Assembly (NCBI RefSeq): GCF_004346035.1
Contig: NZ_SLZN01000001.1
Coordinates: 62,001-126,000 of the forward strand
DNA: 64,000 nt
Source: Acidomonas methanolica
Lineage (GTDB): Bacteria > Pseudomonadota > Alphaproteobacteria > Acetobacterales > Acetobacteraceae
Reading direction: 5' to 3'
Both the position numbers and the translations under genes were made by a program. This document shows positions 18,598-26,955 of this stretch, in pieces; positions within the stretch are counted from its first letter, which is position 1, and every line of letters starts with the position of its first letter. A model generated the notes under the pieces. That model was not told where the DNA came from and did no database searches. It saw nothing but the letters and a program-made list of their open reading frames with translations.

Positions 18598-20138
18598 GAC
18601 GTCGCCGCCTCAGGCGCCACATAACGCGGAAACACCCCTTGCGGGGCGGGAAGCGCCCGGCCGCCCGGCAACGCCGTGGCGAGCGCCGCGAAATCCCGCT
18701 CCCCCGCCTGCACGCCCAGTTGGTCGAGCATGCGCCCCATCGTCTCCGGCATATAGGGTTGCAGCACGGTGCCGATGACGCGCAAGGCGTCGTGCAACAC
18801 GCGCAGAACCGCCGCCATACGCGCCTGATCGGTCTTGCGCAGTGTCCAGGGCGCCTGCCGGTCGATATAGGCATTGCAGGCGCGGACGAGTTTCCACACC
18901 TCTTCGAGCCCGTCCGTCAGCGCGAAGCGCCCGATCTGCCCGCGCAGAAGATCGGGCAGCAGGCTCGCCTGCGCCAGCAACGCGGCATCGTCCTCCGTCG
19001 CCGCCGCCCGGTCCGGCAACGTCCCGTCGCAATTCCGCGCGATCAGGGTCAGCGTGCGCTGGGCGAGATTCCCGAGATCATTCGCCAGTTCGCCGTTCAG
19101 GCGGTTGACGAGCGACCGACGGTTGAGATCGGAATCCCCGCCGAACGGCACCTCCCGCAACAGGAAGAACCGCACCGGGTCCAGCCCGAACGCACCGACG
19201 AGATCGCGGGGATCGATGACATTGCCGAGCGACTTGCTCATCTTCTCGCCTTCGATCGTCCACCAGCCGTTCGACATGACCGAGACAGGCGGCTCGATCC
19301 CGGCGGCCATCAGGAAGGCCGGCCAGTATACCGCGTGAAACCGGATGATGTCCTTGCCGACGACATGCACATTGGCCGGCCAGAACGCCATTTTCGGCGC
19401 CGTCATGTCCGGATAGCCCAGCGCGGACAGATAATTCGTCAGCGCGTCGAACCAGACATACATGACATGGCCGGGATCGTTCGGCACCGGGATGCCCCAT
19501 TTGAAGCTCGTCCGGCTGATGGACAGATCGCGCAACCCGCCCTTCACGAAGCTGGTGATCTCCCGCCGCCGCGCTTCCGGCCCGATGAAATGCGGATGCG
19601 CCTCGTAGAACGCCAGCAGCCGCTCCTCAAGGGCCGAGAGACGGAAGAAATAGGACGGCTCGCGCACCCATTCCACCGGCGCGCCGGTCGGGGCCACCTT
19701 CGTCCCGTCCGGGCGGATGACGAGCTCCTCCTCGCCGTAGAAACTCTCGTCGCGCAGGGCGTACCAGCCTTCATAGGCGTCGAGATAGATATAGCCATTC
19801 GCCGCGACCTGCTCCCAGAGCGCCTGCGCGGCCCTCTTGTGGCGCGGCTCGGTGGTGCGGATGAAATCATCGTAAGAGATATTCATCGCATCGGCCATCG
19901 ACCGGAAATCCGCGGCGATCCGGTCGGTGAACGCCTGCGTCTCCATCCCGGCGGCCTGCGCCGCCTGCTCGACCTTCTGACCGTGCTCGTCCGTTCCGGT
20001 CAGGAACAGCACCTCCTGTCCGTCCAGCCGGTGGAAGCGGGCGATCACATCGGCGGCGATCGAGGTATAGGCATGACCGATATGCGGCGCGCCGTTGACG
20101 TAATAGATCGGTGTAGTGACGTAGAAACGCGCGGTCAT
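18594..20138 (-). CDS. metG: methionyl-tRNA synthetase
   Basis: Charges tRNA-Met with methionine. The 514-residue class I synthetase shows the HIGH signature (PHIGHAYTS) near residue 20 and KMSKS (GEKMSKSLGN) near residue 305. The connective region lacks a cysteine zinc knuckle (it reads GWYALRDESFYGEEEL), and there is no C-terminal tRNA-binding extension; this is the short MetG form usual in alphaproteobacteria. The ATG overlaps the holB stop by four bases, and its own stop overlaps tatD. The tRNA-Met gene lies some 11 kb away. Confidence 0.96.
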   Translation of the reverse strand: MTARFYVTTPIYYVNGAPHIGHAYTSIAADVIARFHRLDGQEVLFLTGTDEHGQKVEQAAQAAGMETQAFTDRIAADFRSMADAMNISYDDFIRTTEPRHKRAAQALWEQVAANGYIYLDAYEGWYALRDESFYGEEELVIRPDGTKVAPTGAPVEWVREPSYFFRLSALEERLLAFYEAHPHFIGPEARRREITSFVKGGLRDLSISRTSFKWGIPVPNDPGHVMYVWFDALTNYLSALGYPDMTAPKMAFWPANVHVVGKDIIRFHAVYWPAFLMAAGIEPPVSVMSNGWWTIEGEKMSKSLGNVIDPRDLVGAFGLDPVRFFLLREVPFGGDSDLNRRSLVNRLNGELANDLGNLAQRTLTLIARNCDGTLPDRAAATEDDAALLAQASLLPDLLRGQIGRFALTDGLEEVWKLVRACNAYIDRQAPWTLRKTDQARMAAVLRVLHDALRVIGTVLQPYMPETMGRMLDQLGVQAGERDFAALATALPGGRALPAPQGVFPRYVAPEAATS

Positions 20139-21082
20139 GACTCACTCACGATGGCGGCGGCCTGAAGCGTGGCCTGCGCCTTGTCCAGATTGAAGCGTTC
20201 GGTCTCCCGGCGCAGTTCCATCAGCGCGGCATAAGCCGCCCCGGCCCGCGCCGCCCCGGTGATGTCGTCGCGCGCCGCCCGAAGACGCCCGCGCTCGATC
20301 AGACCCTCCCCTAGCAAATCACAGAGCAACGCAAAACCGTCATCCTGACGCAGGATGCGCTCCGCCTCCTCGGGCGTCGCCTGCGTCGCCCCCCCATTCA
20401 GCCAGCGTCCCGCCAGTGCGGCGGCTTTGCCGTCATGATCCTGCCCGAGATAGACCGCCCGCCCCGGCGCGCCATGCGAGGCCGGAAGCAGCCGGTCGAT
20501 CTCCTGCCTGTCATATCCCATGGAAACAAGAGCCTGTTCCATAGTCTTCTCATCGAGCGGCGCGAGCGCCAGCTTCCGGCAGCGGCTGCGAATGGTCGGC
20601 AGCAACGCGCCCGGCGCGGAGGTGACAAGAAAGATCACCGTGCGTTCGGGCGGTTCCTCCAGAAGTTTCAGCACGGCGTTGGCGGCGCTGCGATTCAGAT
20701 ATTCCGCGCCATCCAGAATGACGACACGCCAGCCGCCCTCCGCCGCCGTGTGATGGAGAAAGGATTGCAGCGGCCGGACGTCGTCAAGCACGATTTCCGC
20801 CCGCGCTCGCTGTCGTTTTTCATCAAAACTCCGGGCGATCACCAGCAGATCGCCATGCGTTCCGGCGCTGACCCGCCGCGCCGCCGCGCCCTCCGTCGCA
20901 TCCAGCAGCAGGCGCGCCAGATGAAAGGCCAGAGTCGCCTTGCCGATTCCCGGCGGTCCCGTCAGCAGCCATGCGTGGTGCAGACGCCCCGACTCCCTCG
21001 CCGCGCGGAACCGCGCCTCCGCCTCCTCATGTCCGAGAACGACCGCCGTTTCACGCGGCGAGGGCACCGGACTCGCGCTCAT
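20135..21082 (-). CDS. holB: DNA polymerase III delta' subunit
   Basis: Clamp-loader subunit of the replicative polymerase, 315 residues. It has an AAA fold with GPPGIGKATLAFHLA near residue 40 and the family SRC motif (TIRSRCRKL) near residue 165. The segment VILDGAEYLNRSAANAVLK matches the Walker B/sensor region, and the EPPERTVIFLVTS strand follows. The start overlaps the tmk stop (ATGA). The tmk-holB-metG-tatD order is standard in many bacteria, which supports the call. Confidence 0.93.
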   Translation of the reverse strand: MSASPVPSPRETAVVLGHEEAEARFRAARESGRLHHAWLLTGPPGIGKATLAFHLARLLLDATEGAAARRVSAGTHGDLLVIARSFDEKRQRARAEIVLDDVRPLQSFLHHTAAEGGWRVVILDGAEYLNRSAANAVLKLLEEPPERTVIFLVTSAPGALLPTIRSRCRKLALAPLDEKTMEQALVSMGYDRQEIDRLLPASHGAPGRAVYLGQDHDGKAAALAGRWLNGGATQATPEEAERILRQDDGFALLCDLLGEGLIERGRLRAARDDITGAARAGAAYAALMELRRETERFNLDKAQATLQAAAIVSES

Positions 21083-21729
21083 CGACTCGCGAGACGCTTA
21101 TGCACGACGGTGAGGATCGTCGCAGCCACCTGATCCTGCGGCGGCGAGGCGTCGATCACCCGAAACCGCTCGGGCTGCCCCTGCGCCAACGCCGCAAAAC
21201 CATCCGCCACGCGCTCGTGAAAGGCTCGCGCTTCGGCCTCATACCGGTCCGGCCGACCACCGCGTTCCGCGATACGGGCCGCACCCAGCTCGGGCGGAAC
21301 GGTCAGAAGCAGGGTCAAATCCGGCTCGCCTCCCACTTCTTCGCGAATGGCGGCGATGAAGGCCAGAAGCGCCGGATCACCCATGCCCAGCCCATAGCCC
21401 TGATACGCGACCGTCGAGTCGTGAAATCGGTCGCAGACCACGATCGCCCCCCGGGCAAGCGCCGGGCGGATCAGCCCGTCCAGATGGTCCGCGCGCGCGG
21501 CCATGTGTCCCAGAACCTGCGCCCGGCGCGACAAGGGCGCCGCGCCGAACAGGAGAACGTCGCGCAACGCTTCCGCTCCTGGCGTGCCGCCCGGTTCGCG
21601 CGTCAGTTCCACCTCATGCCCTTCGAGACGCAGGGCCTCGGCGAGAAGCCGGGCCTGAGTGGATTTCCCGGCCCCTTCCCCGCCTTCGAGCGTAATGAAG
21701 ACTCCGGGCATGAAGACACCGGGCGCCAT
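21079..21729 (-). CDS. tmk: thymidylate kinase
   Basis: Phosphorylates dTMP to dTDP with ATP. The P-loop is LEGGEGAGKSTQARLL, the DR(Y/F) motif reads CDRFHDSTVAYQG, and the LID-region arginines follow near residue 150. Three in-frame starts exist: GTG 21732, ATG 21729 and ATG 21711. The last gives MPGVFITLEGG, the commonest N-terminus for the family; 21729 is listed because it sits close after the upstream stop, as expected in this tightly packed chain. Length is 216 residues from 21729. Confidence 0.93.
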   Translation of the reverse strand: MAPGVFMPGVFITLEGGEGAGKSTQARLLAEALRLEGHEVELTREPGGTPGAEALRDVLLFGAAPLSRRAQVLGHMAARADHLDGLIRPALARGAIVVCDRFHDSTVAYQGYGLGMGDPALLAFIAAIREEVGGEPDLTLLLTVPPELGAARIAERGGRPDRYEAEARAFHERVADGFAALAQGQPERFRVIDASPPQDQVAATILTVVHKRLASR

Positions 21730-21735
21730 CACATC

Positions 21736-23004
21736 TCAGCCATGAGCCGCCGGCGGATGACCGAGCCGCGCCAAGGCCCGCCCCACAAGGCCGAGCTTCG
21801 CCACGTTCCGCCCGGCGACGAGGGCGACCCGGATATCCGGCATGCCCGGATTGCTCAGCACCAGCGAGCCCAGACTCTGCCCGGCCCGCACCGGTGCGAT
21901 CGCCGGAGACTGGCAATCCACCCCGAAATGACTGCGCTGCTGCCAGCCATGCGGCAGGGTGAGAACCACGTCCCGCGCCGCCACCAGAGGCACATCCCGC
22001 ACCTCTCCCATCCAGACGGGCACGCGATCCACCTCCTGTCCCTTGCGGAACACGGTGACATTGTCGAAATTCATGAACGCCCAGCCCAGCAGCCGCTCGC
22101 CTTCATGGGCGCGCTCATTGCTCGACGCGGTGCCGTTGATCGTCATGACGATCCGATTGCCGTTGCGGTCCGAACTCGCACACAGCCCGTACCCGCCCGC
22201 TTCGGTATGGCCGGTCTTGAGGCCGTCGGCGAGGCCCTTGTCCACCAGCACGTTGCGGTTGCCCTGGTGAATCTTGCTGAAGGTGTAATCCTTCGCCCCG
22301 AAGAAATGATAATATTCGGGAAAATCGCGGATCAGGTGGACGGCCAGCGTCGTGACGTCCCGCGCGCTCATGTAGTGGTTATCCGCAGGCCAACCCGTGC
22401 AGTTGACGAAATGCGAGTTGGTCAGGCCGAGGCGCGTGGCCTCCTGATTCATGAGCGCGGCGAACTGATCCTCGGACCCCGCGATCCCCTCCGCCAGCAC
22501 GATGCAGGCGTCGTTGCCGGACTGGATCAGCATCCCTTCGATCAACTGATCGACCGGAACGCTCTGGCCCAGCGGCACGAACATCTTCGACCCCTGCATC
22601 CGCCAGGCCTTCTCGCTGACCGGCAGGCTCTGCGTCAGGCTCAGCCGCCCGACTTTCAGCATGGTGAAGACGATATAGGCCGTCATCAGCTTGGTCAGCG
22701 ACGAGGGCGTCATGCGCTCATCCGCCGCTTTTTCCAGCAGCGTGGCGCCGGTGTTGAAATCCACGATGCACGCCCAGCGCGCCACGGTGTCGAGCGGCCC
22801 GACCGGCGTGGTCGCCGGTCCCGCCGACGGCGTGACCGCAGCCTTGTCGTCCGACTCTCCGTCCTCATCCCCGTCGGTTTTGTGCGCGCCATGGTGATGC
22901 GCCTTGCGGGGATGGGCGGCATGGGCCGGTAAGGCGGCGAAACCTGCGGCGCCGCAGAGGAGCGCGCGCCGGGTCTGACAGAAGTGTTGCCGATGATCGT
23001 TCAC
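21736..23004 (-). CDS. D-alanyl-D-alanine carboxypeptidase (penicillin-binding, DacA/DacC type)
   Basis: Periplasmic enzyme trimming the terminal D-Ala of peptidoglycan stem peptides; 422 residues. It begins with a GTG (23004) preceded by AGGGAC. A signal with a twin-arginine look (QTRRALL) runs to an AHA site near residue 30, followed by a His/Asp-rich linker. The catalytic triplets are SSLTKLM (SxxK), SGND (SxN) and LKTGHT (KTG). A C-terminal beta domain of the PBP5 type follows. It sits between rlpA and tmk, next to two other wall enzymes. Confidence 0.93.
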   Translation of the reverse strand: MNDHRQHFCQTRRALLCGAAGFAALPAHAAHPRKAHHHGAHKTDGDEDGESDDKAAVTPSAGPATTPVGPLDTVARWACIVDFNTGATLLEKAADERMTPSSLTKLMTAYIVFTMLKVGRLSLTQSLPVSEKAWRMQGSKMFVPLGQSVPVDQLIEGMLIQSGNDACIVLAEGIAGSEDQFAALMNQEATRLGLTNSHFVNCTGWPADNHYMSARDVTTLAVHLIRDFPEYYHFFGAKDYTFSKIHQGNRNVLVDKGLADGLKTGHTEAGGYGLCASSDRNGNRIVMTINGTASSNERAHEGERLLGWAFMNFDNVTVFRKGQEVDRVPVWMGEVRDVPLVAARDVVLTLPHGWQQRSHFGVDCQSPAIAPVRAGQSLGSLVLSNPGMPDIRVALVAGRNVAKLGLVGRALARLGHPPAAHG

Positions 23005-23013
23005 ATAAAGTCC

Positions 23014-23898
23014 CTATTCCACCACGATCCGCGCCCCGGCGATGCCACAGCCTCGCGCGCGCGCCAACTCCATATCGGCCTCCGGTACGGTTGCGAAGGG
23101 GCCGAGACGAACCTGCCAGTTCAATCCCGTCCCCGAATCCGTCACGGGCGAGACCCTGCCGCCGCACCGCAACGCCACCTGAGAGGCCGCTCCGTGGCCC
23201 GCGAAGCTTCCCAGCGTGATGGCATAAGAGACCGGCTGACTGAAGCCTTGAGTGACATTCGCGGGCAGCGGTTCAAGCCTCATCCCGCTCCGCGCCGCCT
23301 GCGCCGTTTCCTGCCGGCCGCCGACGAGGTGCCTGTCGCGTCCGGGAGGCGCGTCGAGCGACTCGGCCGTCACGTCGCCCCGCGGCGCGGCCGCGACATC
23401 GAGCTTCGGCGCATCGGGGCTCGATTCGGCAATCGCGCGGCTGGCCGCCTCGTCCACGACGAGTTCCACCGGCGCGGGCGCGTCGCCCCCGATTCCCAGC
23501 AGATCCGCGACCTTGGGGGTCACGGCCACGATCCGCCCCCTGGAGGACGGCCCGCGGTCATTGAGCCGGATTCGCACGGTCCGGCCATTCGTCAGATTGC
23601 GCAGCGTGACGATCGCGGGAAGCTGAAGCGTCTGATGCGCGCCGGTCATCGACTCGGCGGACCAGATCTCTCCATCCGTCGTGACATGCGGCCGCATGCG
23701 ATTCTCGCGCACCGCCAGACCTGTCTGGCGCAGGCTGAACGATTCCGACGGGTAGAACCACCCGTCGCTGCCCTGCCACGCGGAGCCGATGACGTAATGC
23801 GGGTGCGGCGGAGGCAAAGGCGGCGCGCTTTTCTGACACGATGTCAAAGCGAGCGGCGTCAGGGCCAGCGGCGCGAGATAGGGAAGAACGCGCCGCAT
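23014..23898 (-). CDS. rlpA: RlpA-like septal-ring lipoprotein with SPOR domain
   Basis: Predicted outer-membrane lipoprotein, a lytic transglycosylase that binds septal peptidoglycan. The ATG at 23898 (one base shared with the mltB stop) gives MRRVLPYLA and a lipobox LALTSC with the acceptor Cys near residue 20. Next come the WFYPSESFSLRQTGLAV block and the double-psi barrel with VRIRLNDRGP, where the Asp is the catalytic acid known in RlpA. A C-terminal SPOR repeat (SYAITLGSFAG and WQVRLGPFATVPEA) ends the protein. Length is 294 residues. Longer upstream extensions lack a signal peptide. Confidence 0.92.
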   Translation of the reverse strand: MRRVLPYLAPLALTPLALTSCQKSAPPLPPPHPHYVIGSAWQGSDGWFYPSESFSLRQTGLAVRENRMRPHVTTDGEIWSAESMTGAHQTLQLPAIVTLRNLTNGRTVRIRLNDRGPSSRGRIVAVTPKVADLLGIGGDAPAPVELVVDEAASRAIAESSPDAPKLDVAAAPRGDVTAESLDAPPGRDRHLVGGRQETAQAARSGMRLEPLPANVTQGFSQPVSYAITLGSFAGHGAASQVALRCGGRVSPVTDSGTGLNWQVRLGPFATVPEADMELARARGCGIAGARIVVE

Positions 23899-24869
23899 CA
23901 CGCCACCGCGTATCCAAGCAGCCCCACGCCGAGCGCGTAGAAATCCGACGGGTTGTAGCGGCGGATGACGTTGAAGTTCTGATAGACCATGAACGCGTCC
24001 GTTCCCGGCCCGTCCGGACGAATCAGCGCCCCACTCACATCCGGCCTCGAGAAAGGCTGCCCGTCCGCCCGTCGTACGCCGGCCGACATCCATTGCCCCA
24101 GCGTGCGTCGATGGTCGCGCCCCGTCTGGGATTGCGGCAACGAGACGGGAACCTGGACGGGCTGACCCCAGGGCTCGCCCTGCCGCCAGCCGCTTCGGGC
24201 GAGATAATTGGCGATCGAGGCGAAGACATCCGCCTTGCTGGTCCAGATGTCCCGGCGGCCGTCACCGTCCCCATCGACGGCGAAGCGCAGATAGGCGGAG
24301 GGCATGAATTGCGGCTGCCCCATCGCCCCTGCGTAGGAGCCCGTCATCCCTTCCGGGCTGATGTCGCGATGATCGAGAATGACCAGCGCCTTGAGGAGTT
24401 CGCTGCGGAAGAAGGCGCTCCGCCTGCCGTCATAGGCGAGCGTCGCCAGCGCGTCGATGACGGAAAAACCCCCGGTCGTCTTGCCGAACCCCGATTCAAG
24501 CCCCCAGATGCCGACGATGACGCGCGGATCGACGCCGTAACGCGTCTCTACCGACTCCAGCAGAGTGCTCTGCGCGGCGAACGCCTGCCGCCCGGTCTCG
24601 ATCCGGCTCGCCGGCAGGACACGCGCCCGGTATTGCGCCCAGGTCAGCGTGAATTCCGGCTGGTGCCGGTCGAGTTTCAGCACATGCGCGTTTGGTTCCC
24701 GCGTCAGCGCCAGCGCCTGCGAGACGATCTGCGGCGACAATCCCCGCGCGAGCGCCTCATCGCGGATGGAGGCAAGAAACGACGCATATCCTCCCGCGGC
24801 GAATGAAGCCCCGGATAACGGCGTGACTGCGACCGGAAGAGCAGCAAGCAGAGTGCGGCGAGTGAGCAT
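23898..24869 (-). CDS. mltB: lytic murein transglycosylase, MltB family
   Basis: Exported enzyme cutting peptidoglycan between MurNAc and GlcNAc. The 323 residues begin with a signal containing TRRTLLAALPVAV and an ASFA site. The catalytic glutamate lies in IVGIWGLESGFGK near residue 120. The AMGQPQFMPSAYLRFAVDGDGDGRRDIW block is the MltB hallmark (split here: AMGQPQFMPSAYL, then DGDGDGRRDIW). It heads the eight-gene minus-strand chain. Its SD is AGGA, eight bases before the ATG. The 12-bp repeat array sits about 60 bases upstream. Confidence 0.93.
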   Translation of the reverse strand: MLTRRTLLAALPVAVTPLSGASFAAGGYASFLASIRDEALARGLSPQIVSQALALTREPNAHVLKLDRHQPEFTLTWAQYRARVLPASRIETGRQAFAAQSTLLESVETRYGVDPRVIVGIWGLESGFGKTTGGFSVIDALATLAYDGRRSAFFRSELLKALVILDHRDISPEGMTGSYAGAMGQPQFMPSAYLRFAVDGDGDGRRDIWTSKADVFASIANYLARSGWRQGEPWGQPVQVPVSLPQSQTGRDHRRTLGQWMSAGVRRADGQPFSRPDVSGALIRPDGPGTDAFMVYQNFNVIRRYNPSDFYALGVGLLGYAVA

Positions 24870-25170
24870 CAAATATCCTGTATCCTGTCCCGCGATCGGG
24901 CCCGGTCCGATTTTAGAGTATCCGCTCGCCGGAGGGAATTCCGGAGGGAATTCCGGAGGGAATTCCGGAGGAAATTCCGGAGGAAATTATCGTATCGGAC
25001 GAAGAACTGCGTCCGGCCACCTCTATACTGCCCAAAAGCAAACAAAAAGTGAACGCCCTCGTCGCCGCCGCGCTGCGGTTTTGCGTTTCCCGCCGGTCAT
25101 GGCAAAGGGCATCCGTCATGGCTTTCACTTTGTCCTTCCCGCGGACGTCCTCGCAGGACTCCTTCCTTTC
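24870..25170. other. divergent control region between mltB and the dedA-like gene
   Basis: About 300 bases with no clear gene. It holds a five-copy 12-bp tandem repeat (24931-24990). On the minus strand GATACT near 24915-24920 could be the mltB -10. On the plus strand TATACT at 25024-25029 could be the -10 for the DedA gene, though no good -35 stands 17 bases before it. Part of this stretch stays open in the dedA-like frame, but an extended protein there has no recognisable content. Confidence 0.55.
24931..24990. repeat. 12-bp tandem repeat, five copies
   Basis: Units: GGAGGGAATTCC three times, then GGAGGAAATTCC, then GGAGGAAATTAT. The first three are identical and the last two drift, giving a polar decay to the right. 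Each full unit contains the self-complementary GGAATTCC or a close variant, so both strands look alike. The unit length is a multiple of three. It lies in the divergent gap between mltB and the dedA-like gene. Confidence 0.95.
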
Positions 25171-25785
25171 ATGCCTTTCAGGCTCTCCAAGCGCATGAGC
25201 GCCCTGTGGACGACGATCCGCGTTACGATCGAAGCTTCGTGGACCTCCGCCGCGTGGTGGCTCAAGGCATTCTGGATCATTCTCGGCACCTTCGTCCTGG
25301 AGGACGCCACCACCATCCTGGCCGCGATGGCCAGCGCGCAAGGCCGCCTCGCCGTTCCCCTGGCTCTCGGCGCGCTCTATGTCGGTGTCGCGGCCGGAGA
25401 CTGCCTGCTCTACGCAATGGGGGCGCTCGGAAAGCACTGGCACTTTTGGCGGCGATTTCTTACATTGCCGAAACACGAACACGGGCATAAGTGGTTCGTC
25501 CGCAACGTGGTGCGCGTGGTGGTGGTCAGCCGGTTCATTCCCGGCGCACGCCTGCCGCTCTATACGGCGGCAGGTTTTTTTGCCGCCCCGTTCAAGGCTT
25601 TCGCGTTGAGCGCGGTAAGTGCGACGCTGGTCTGGACGTCGCTCCTCTTCGGCGTGTCCCTGCATGTCGGAACCTGGATGAACGCACACCTGGCCGAATG
25701 GCGCTGGGTCGGGATGATCGGATTCATGGCAACGATACTTTTCGTCGGGCGCGTGATCGCGCGATTCCAGACCTATAGCGACTGA
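25171..25785 (+). CDS. DedA/VTT-domain inner-membrane protein
   Basis: Predicted polytopic membrane protein (about 204 residues) of the DedA/SNARE-associated superfamily, some members of which act as lipid (undecaprenyl-phosphate or phospholipid) transporters. The membrane helices read ILGTFVLEDATTILAAM, LALGALYVGVAAGDCLL, and the terminal GMIGFMATILFVG. The family signature is VVSRFIPGARLPLYTAAGFF. The start is uncertain: ATG 25171 is taken here, with ATG 25195 and 25099 possible. A TGA two bases before the next ATG ties it to the ATP-grasp gene downstream. Confidence 0.82.
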   Translation: MPFRLSKRMSALWTTIRVTIEASWTSAAWWLKAFWIILGTFVLEDATTILAAMASAQGRLAVPLALGALYVGVAAGDCLLYAMGALGKHWHFWRRFLTLPKHEHGHKWFVRNVVRVVVVSRFIPGARLPLYTAAGFFAAPFKAFALSAVSATLVWTSLLFGVSLHVGTWMNAHLAEWRWVGMIGFMATILFVGRVIARFQTYSD

Positions 25786-25787
25786 GC

Positions 25788-26921
25788 ATGCTGCTGCAAC
25801 GCCTCGATCCGGCCGCACCGTCCCACGACATGGCGTCCGAGGATTTCCTGTCCGGCGATCTGCTGTCCCGCCTGCCCCCCGCCGGGGCGCCGATCTCGTT
25901 TTTCGAGTTCTGGCCCGGCTGGCTCTTCTATACGCCCATCGTGCTGTACTGGATCGCCATGGGGCTCAGGCACGGCGACCTGAGCCTGCCGACGGCCGCC
26001 AATCCGCGGATCGAGACCGGCGGCCTCTGCGGCGAAAGCAAGAGCGGCATTCTCGACATGGCCGGCCCGCTCGCCCGGCGCTGGATCGCGCCGTACGCGA
26101 CCTTCATGTCCGGCAACGCGGAAGCGGCGTTCGCGGCCATGACGGAGGCCGGGCTGTCATTCCCCGTCGTGATCAAGCCGGACATCGGCTGCAACGGCAC
26201 GGGCGTCAAGAAGGTCGATGACGCCACCTCCCTGCGGTCCGTCGTCGAATCCTTTCCGTCGCACACGCGGCTTCTGGTGCAGGAACTGATCGACATGCCC
26301 GTCGAGGGCGGCATCTTCTGGATGCGGGAGCCAGGTCAGCCGCGCGGACGCATCAGCTCGATCACCTACAAGGAAGTCCCGACCCTGATCGGCGACGGGG
26401 TGGCGACGATCGAGGATCTCGTCCGCCGCGACCGCCGCACGGGCCGGATTCCGGACCTCTATCTGCCGCGTCTGAAACGTCGTCTGCATGAGAGTCCCGC
26501 CGCCGGCGAGCGCGTGCCGCTCGTCTTCGCGGGCAATCACTGCAAGGGCTCGATCTTCCATGACGGCCGCCGCGATGTCACGGACGCCCTCTCCCGGCGG
26601 CTCGACGACATCCTGAGCGACGTGCCCGAATTCCATTTCGGCCGGATCGACCTGAAGGCCCGCTCCGTCAGTGCCCTGCGCAAGGGCGAGGACTTCCGCA
26701 TCATCGAGATCAACGGCGTCGGTTCCGAGGCGACCCATATCTGGGACGGGCATACCACCCTGTACGAGGCGTATCGCGCTCAGTTCGAACATTACGGCGC
26801 GGCGTTCCGGATCGCCGCCGCCAATCGCGCGCGCGGCTGGAAAAGCGCCGGCGCCTGGTCGCTCCTGCGGGCCTGGCGGCGACAGAAGCGCCTGATGCGC
26901 GCCTATCCTCTGAACGACTGA
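25788..26921 (+). CDS. ATP-grasp domain protein, substrate unknown
   Basis: A 377-residue protein with a C-terminal ATP-grasp fold, related to D-Ala-D-Ala ligase-type carboxylate-amine ligases. Visible elements are FPVVIKPDIGCNGTGVKKV (nucleotide lysine and glycine-rich loop, near residues 123-142), LLVQELI, and the metal-binding end FRIIEINGVGSEATHIWD. The N-terminal part has an aromatic, hydrophobic segment (FEFWPGWLFYTPIVLYWIAM) and NPRIETGGLCGESKSGIL, which I recall as conserved in this uncharacterised family. It begins two bases after the DedA-like stop, so the two are likely co-translated. The reaction is not known. Confidence 0.8.
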   Translation: MLLQRLDPAAPSHDMASEDFLSGDLLSRLPPAGAPISFFEFWPGWLFYTPIVLYWIAMGLRHGDLSLPTAANPRIETGGLCGESKSGILDMAGPLARRWIAPYATFMSGNAEAAFAAMTEAGLSFPVVIKPDIGCNGTGVKKVDDATSLRSVVESFPSHTRLLVQELIDMPVEGGIFWMREPGQPRGRISSITYKEVPTLIGDGVATIEDLVRRDRRTGRIPDLYLPRLKRRLHESPAAGERVPLVFAGNHCKGSIFHDGRRDVTDALSRRLDDILSDVPEFHFGRIDLKARSVSALRKGEDFRIIEINGVGSEATHIWDGHTTLYEAYRAQFEHYGAAFRIAAANRARGWKSAGAWSLLRAWRRQKRLMRAYPLND

Positions 26922-26955
26922 GCGCCGGATCTTCGGCGGCGGTGCGATCGAGGCG

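Noticed and set aside
24565-25170. Extended N-terminus for the DedA-like protein, including GGNS repeats
   Set aside because: The extension overlaps mltB on the other strand and has no recognisable sequence. The repeat is better read as non-coding DNA.
25571-25595. Hairpin with a T7 run resembling a terminator
   Set aside because: It lies inside the coding region of the DedA-like gene and is explained by the GGFF-type codons; the T-run is in the loop, not after the stem.
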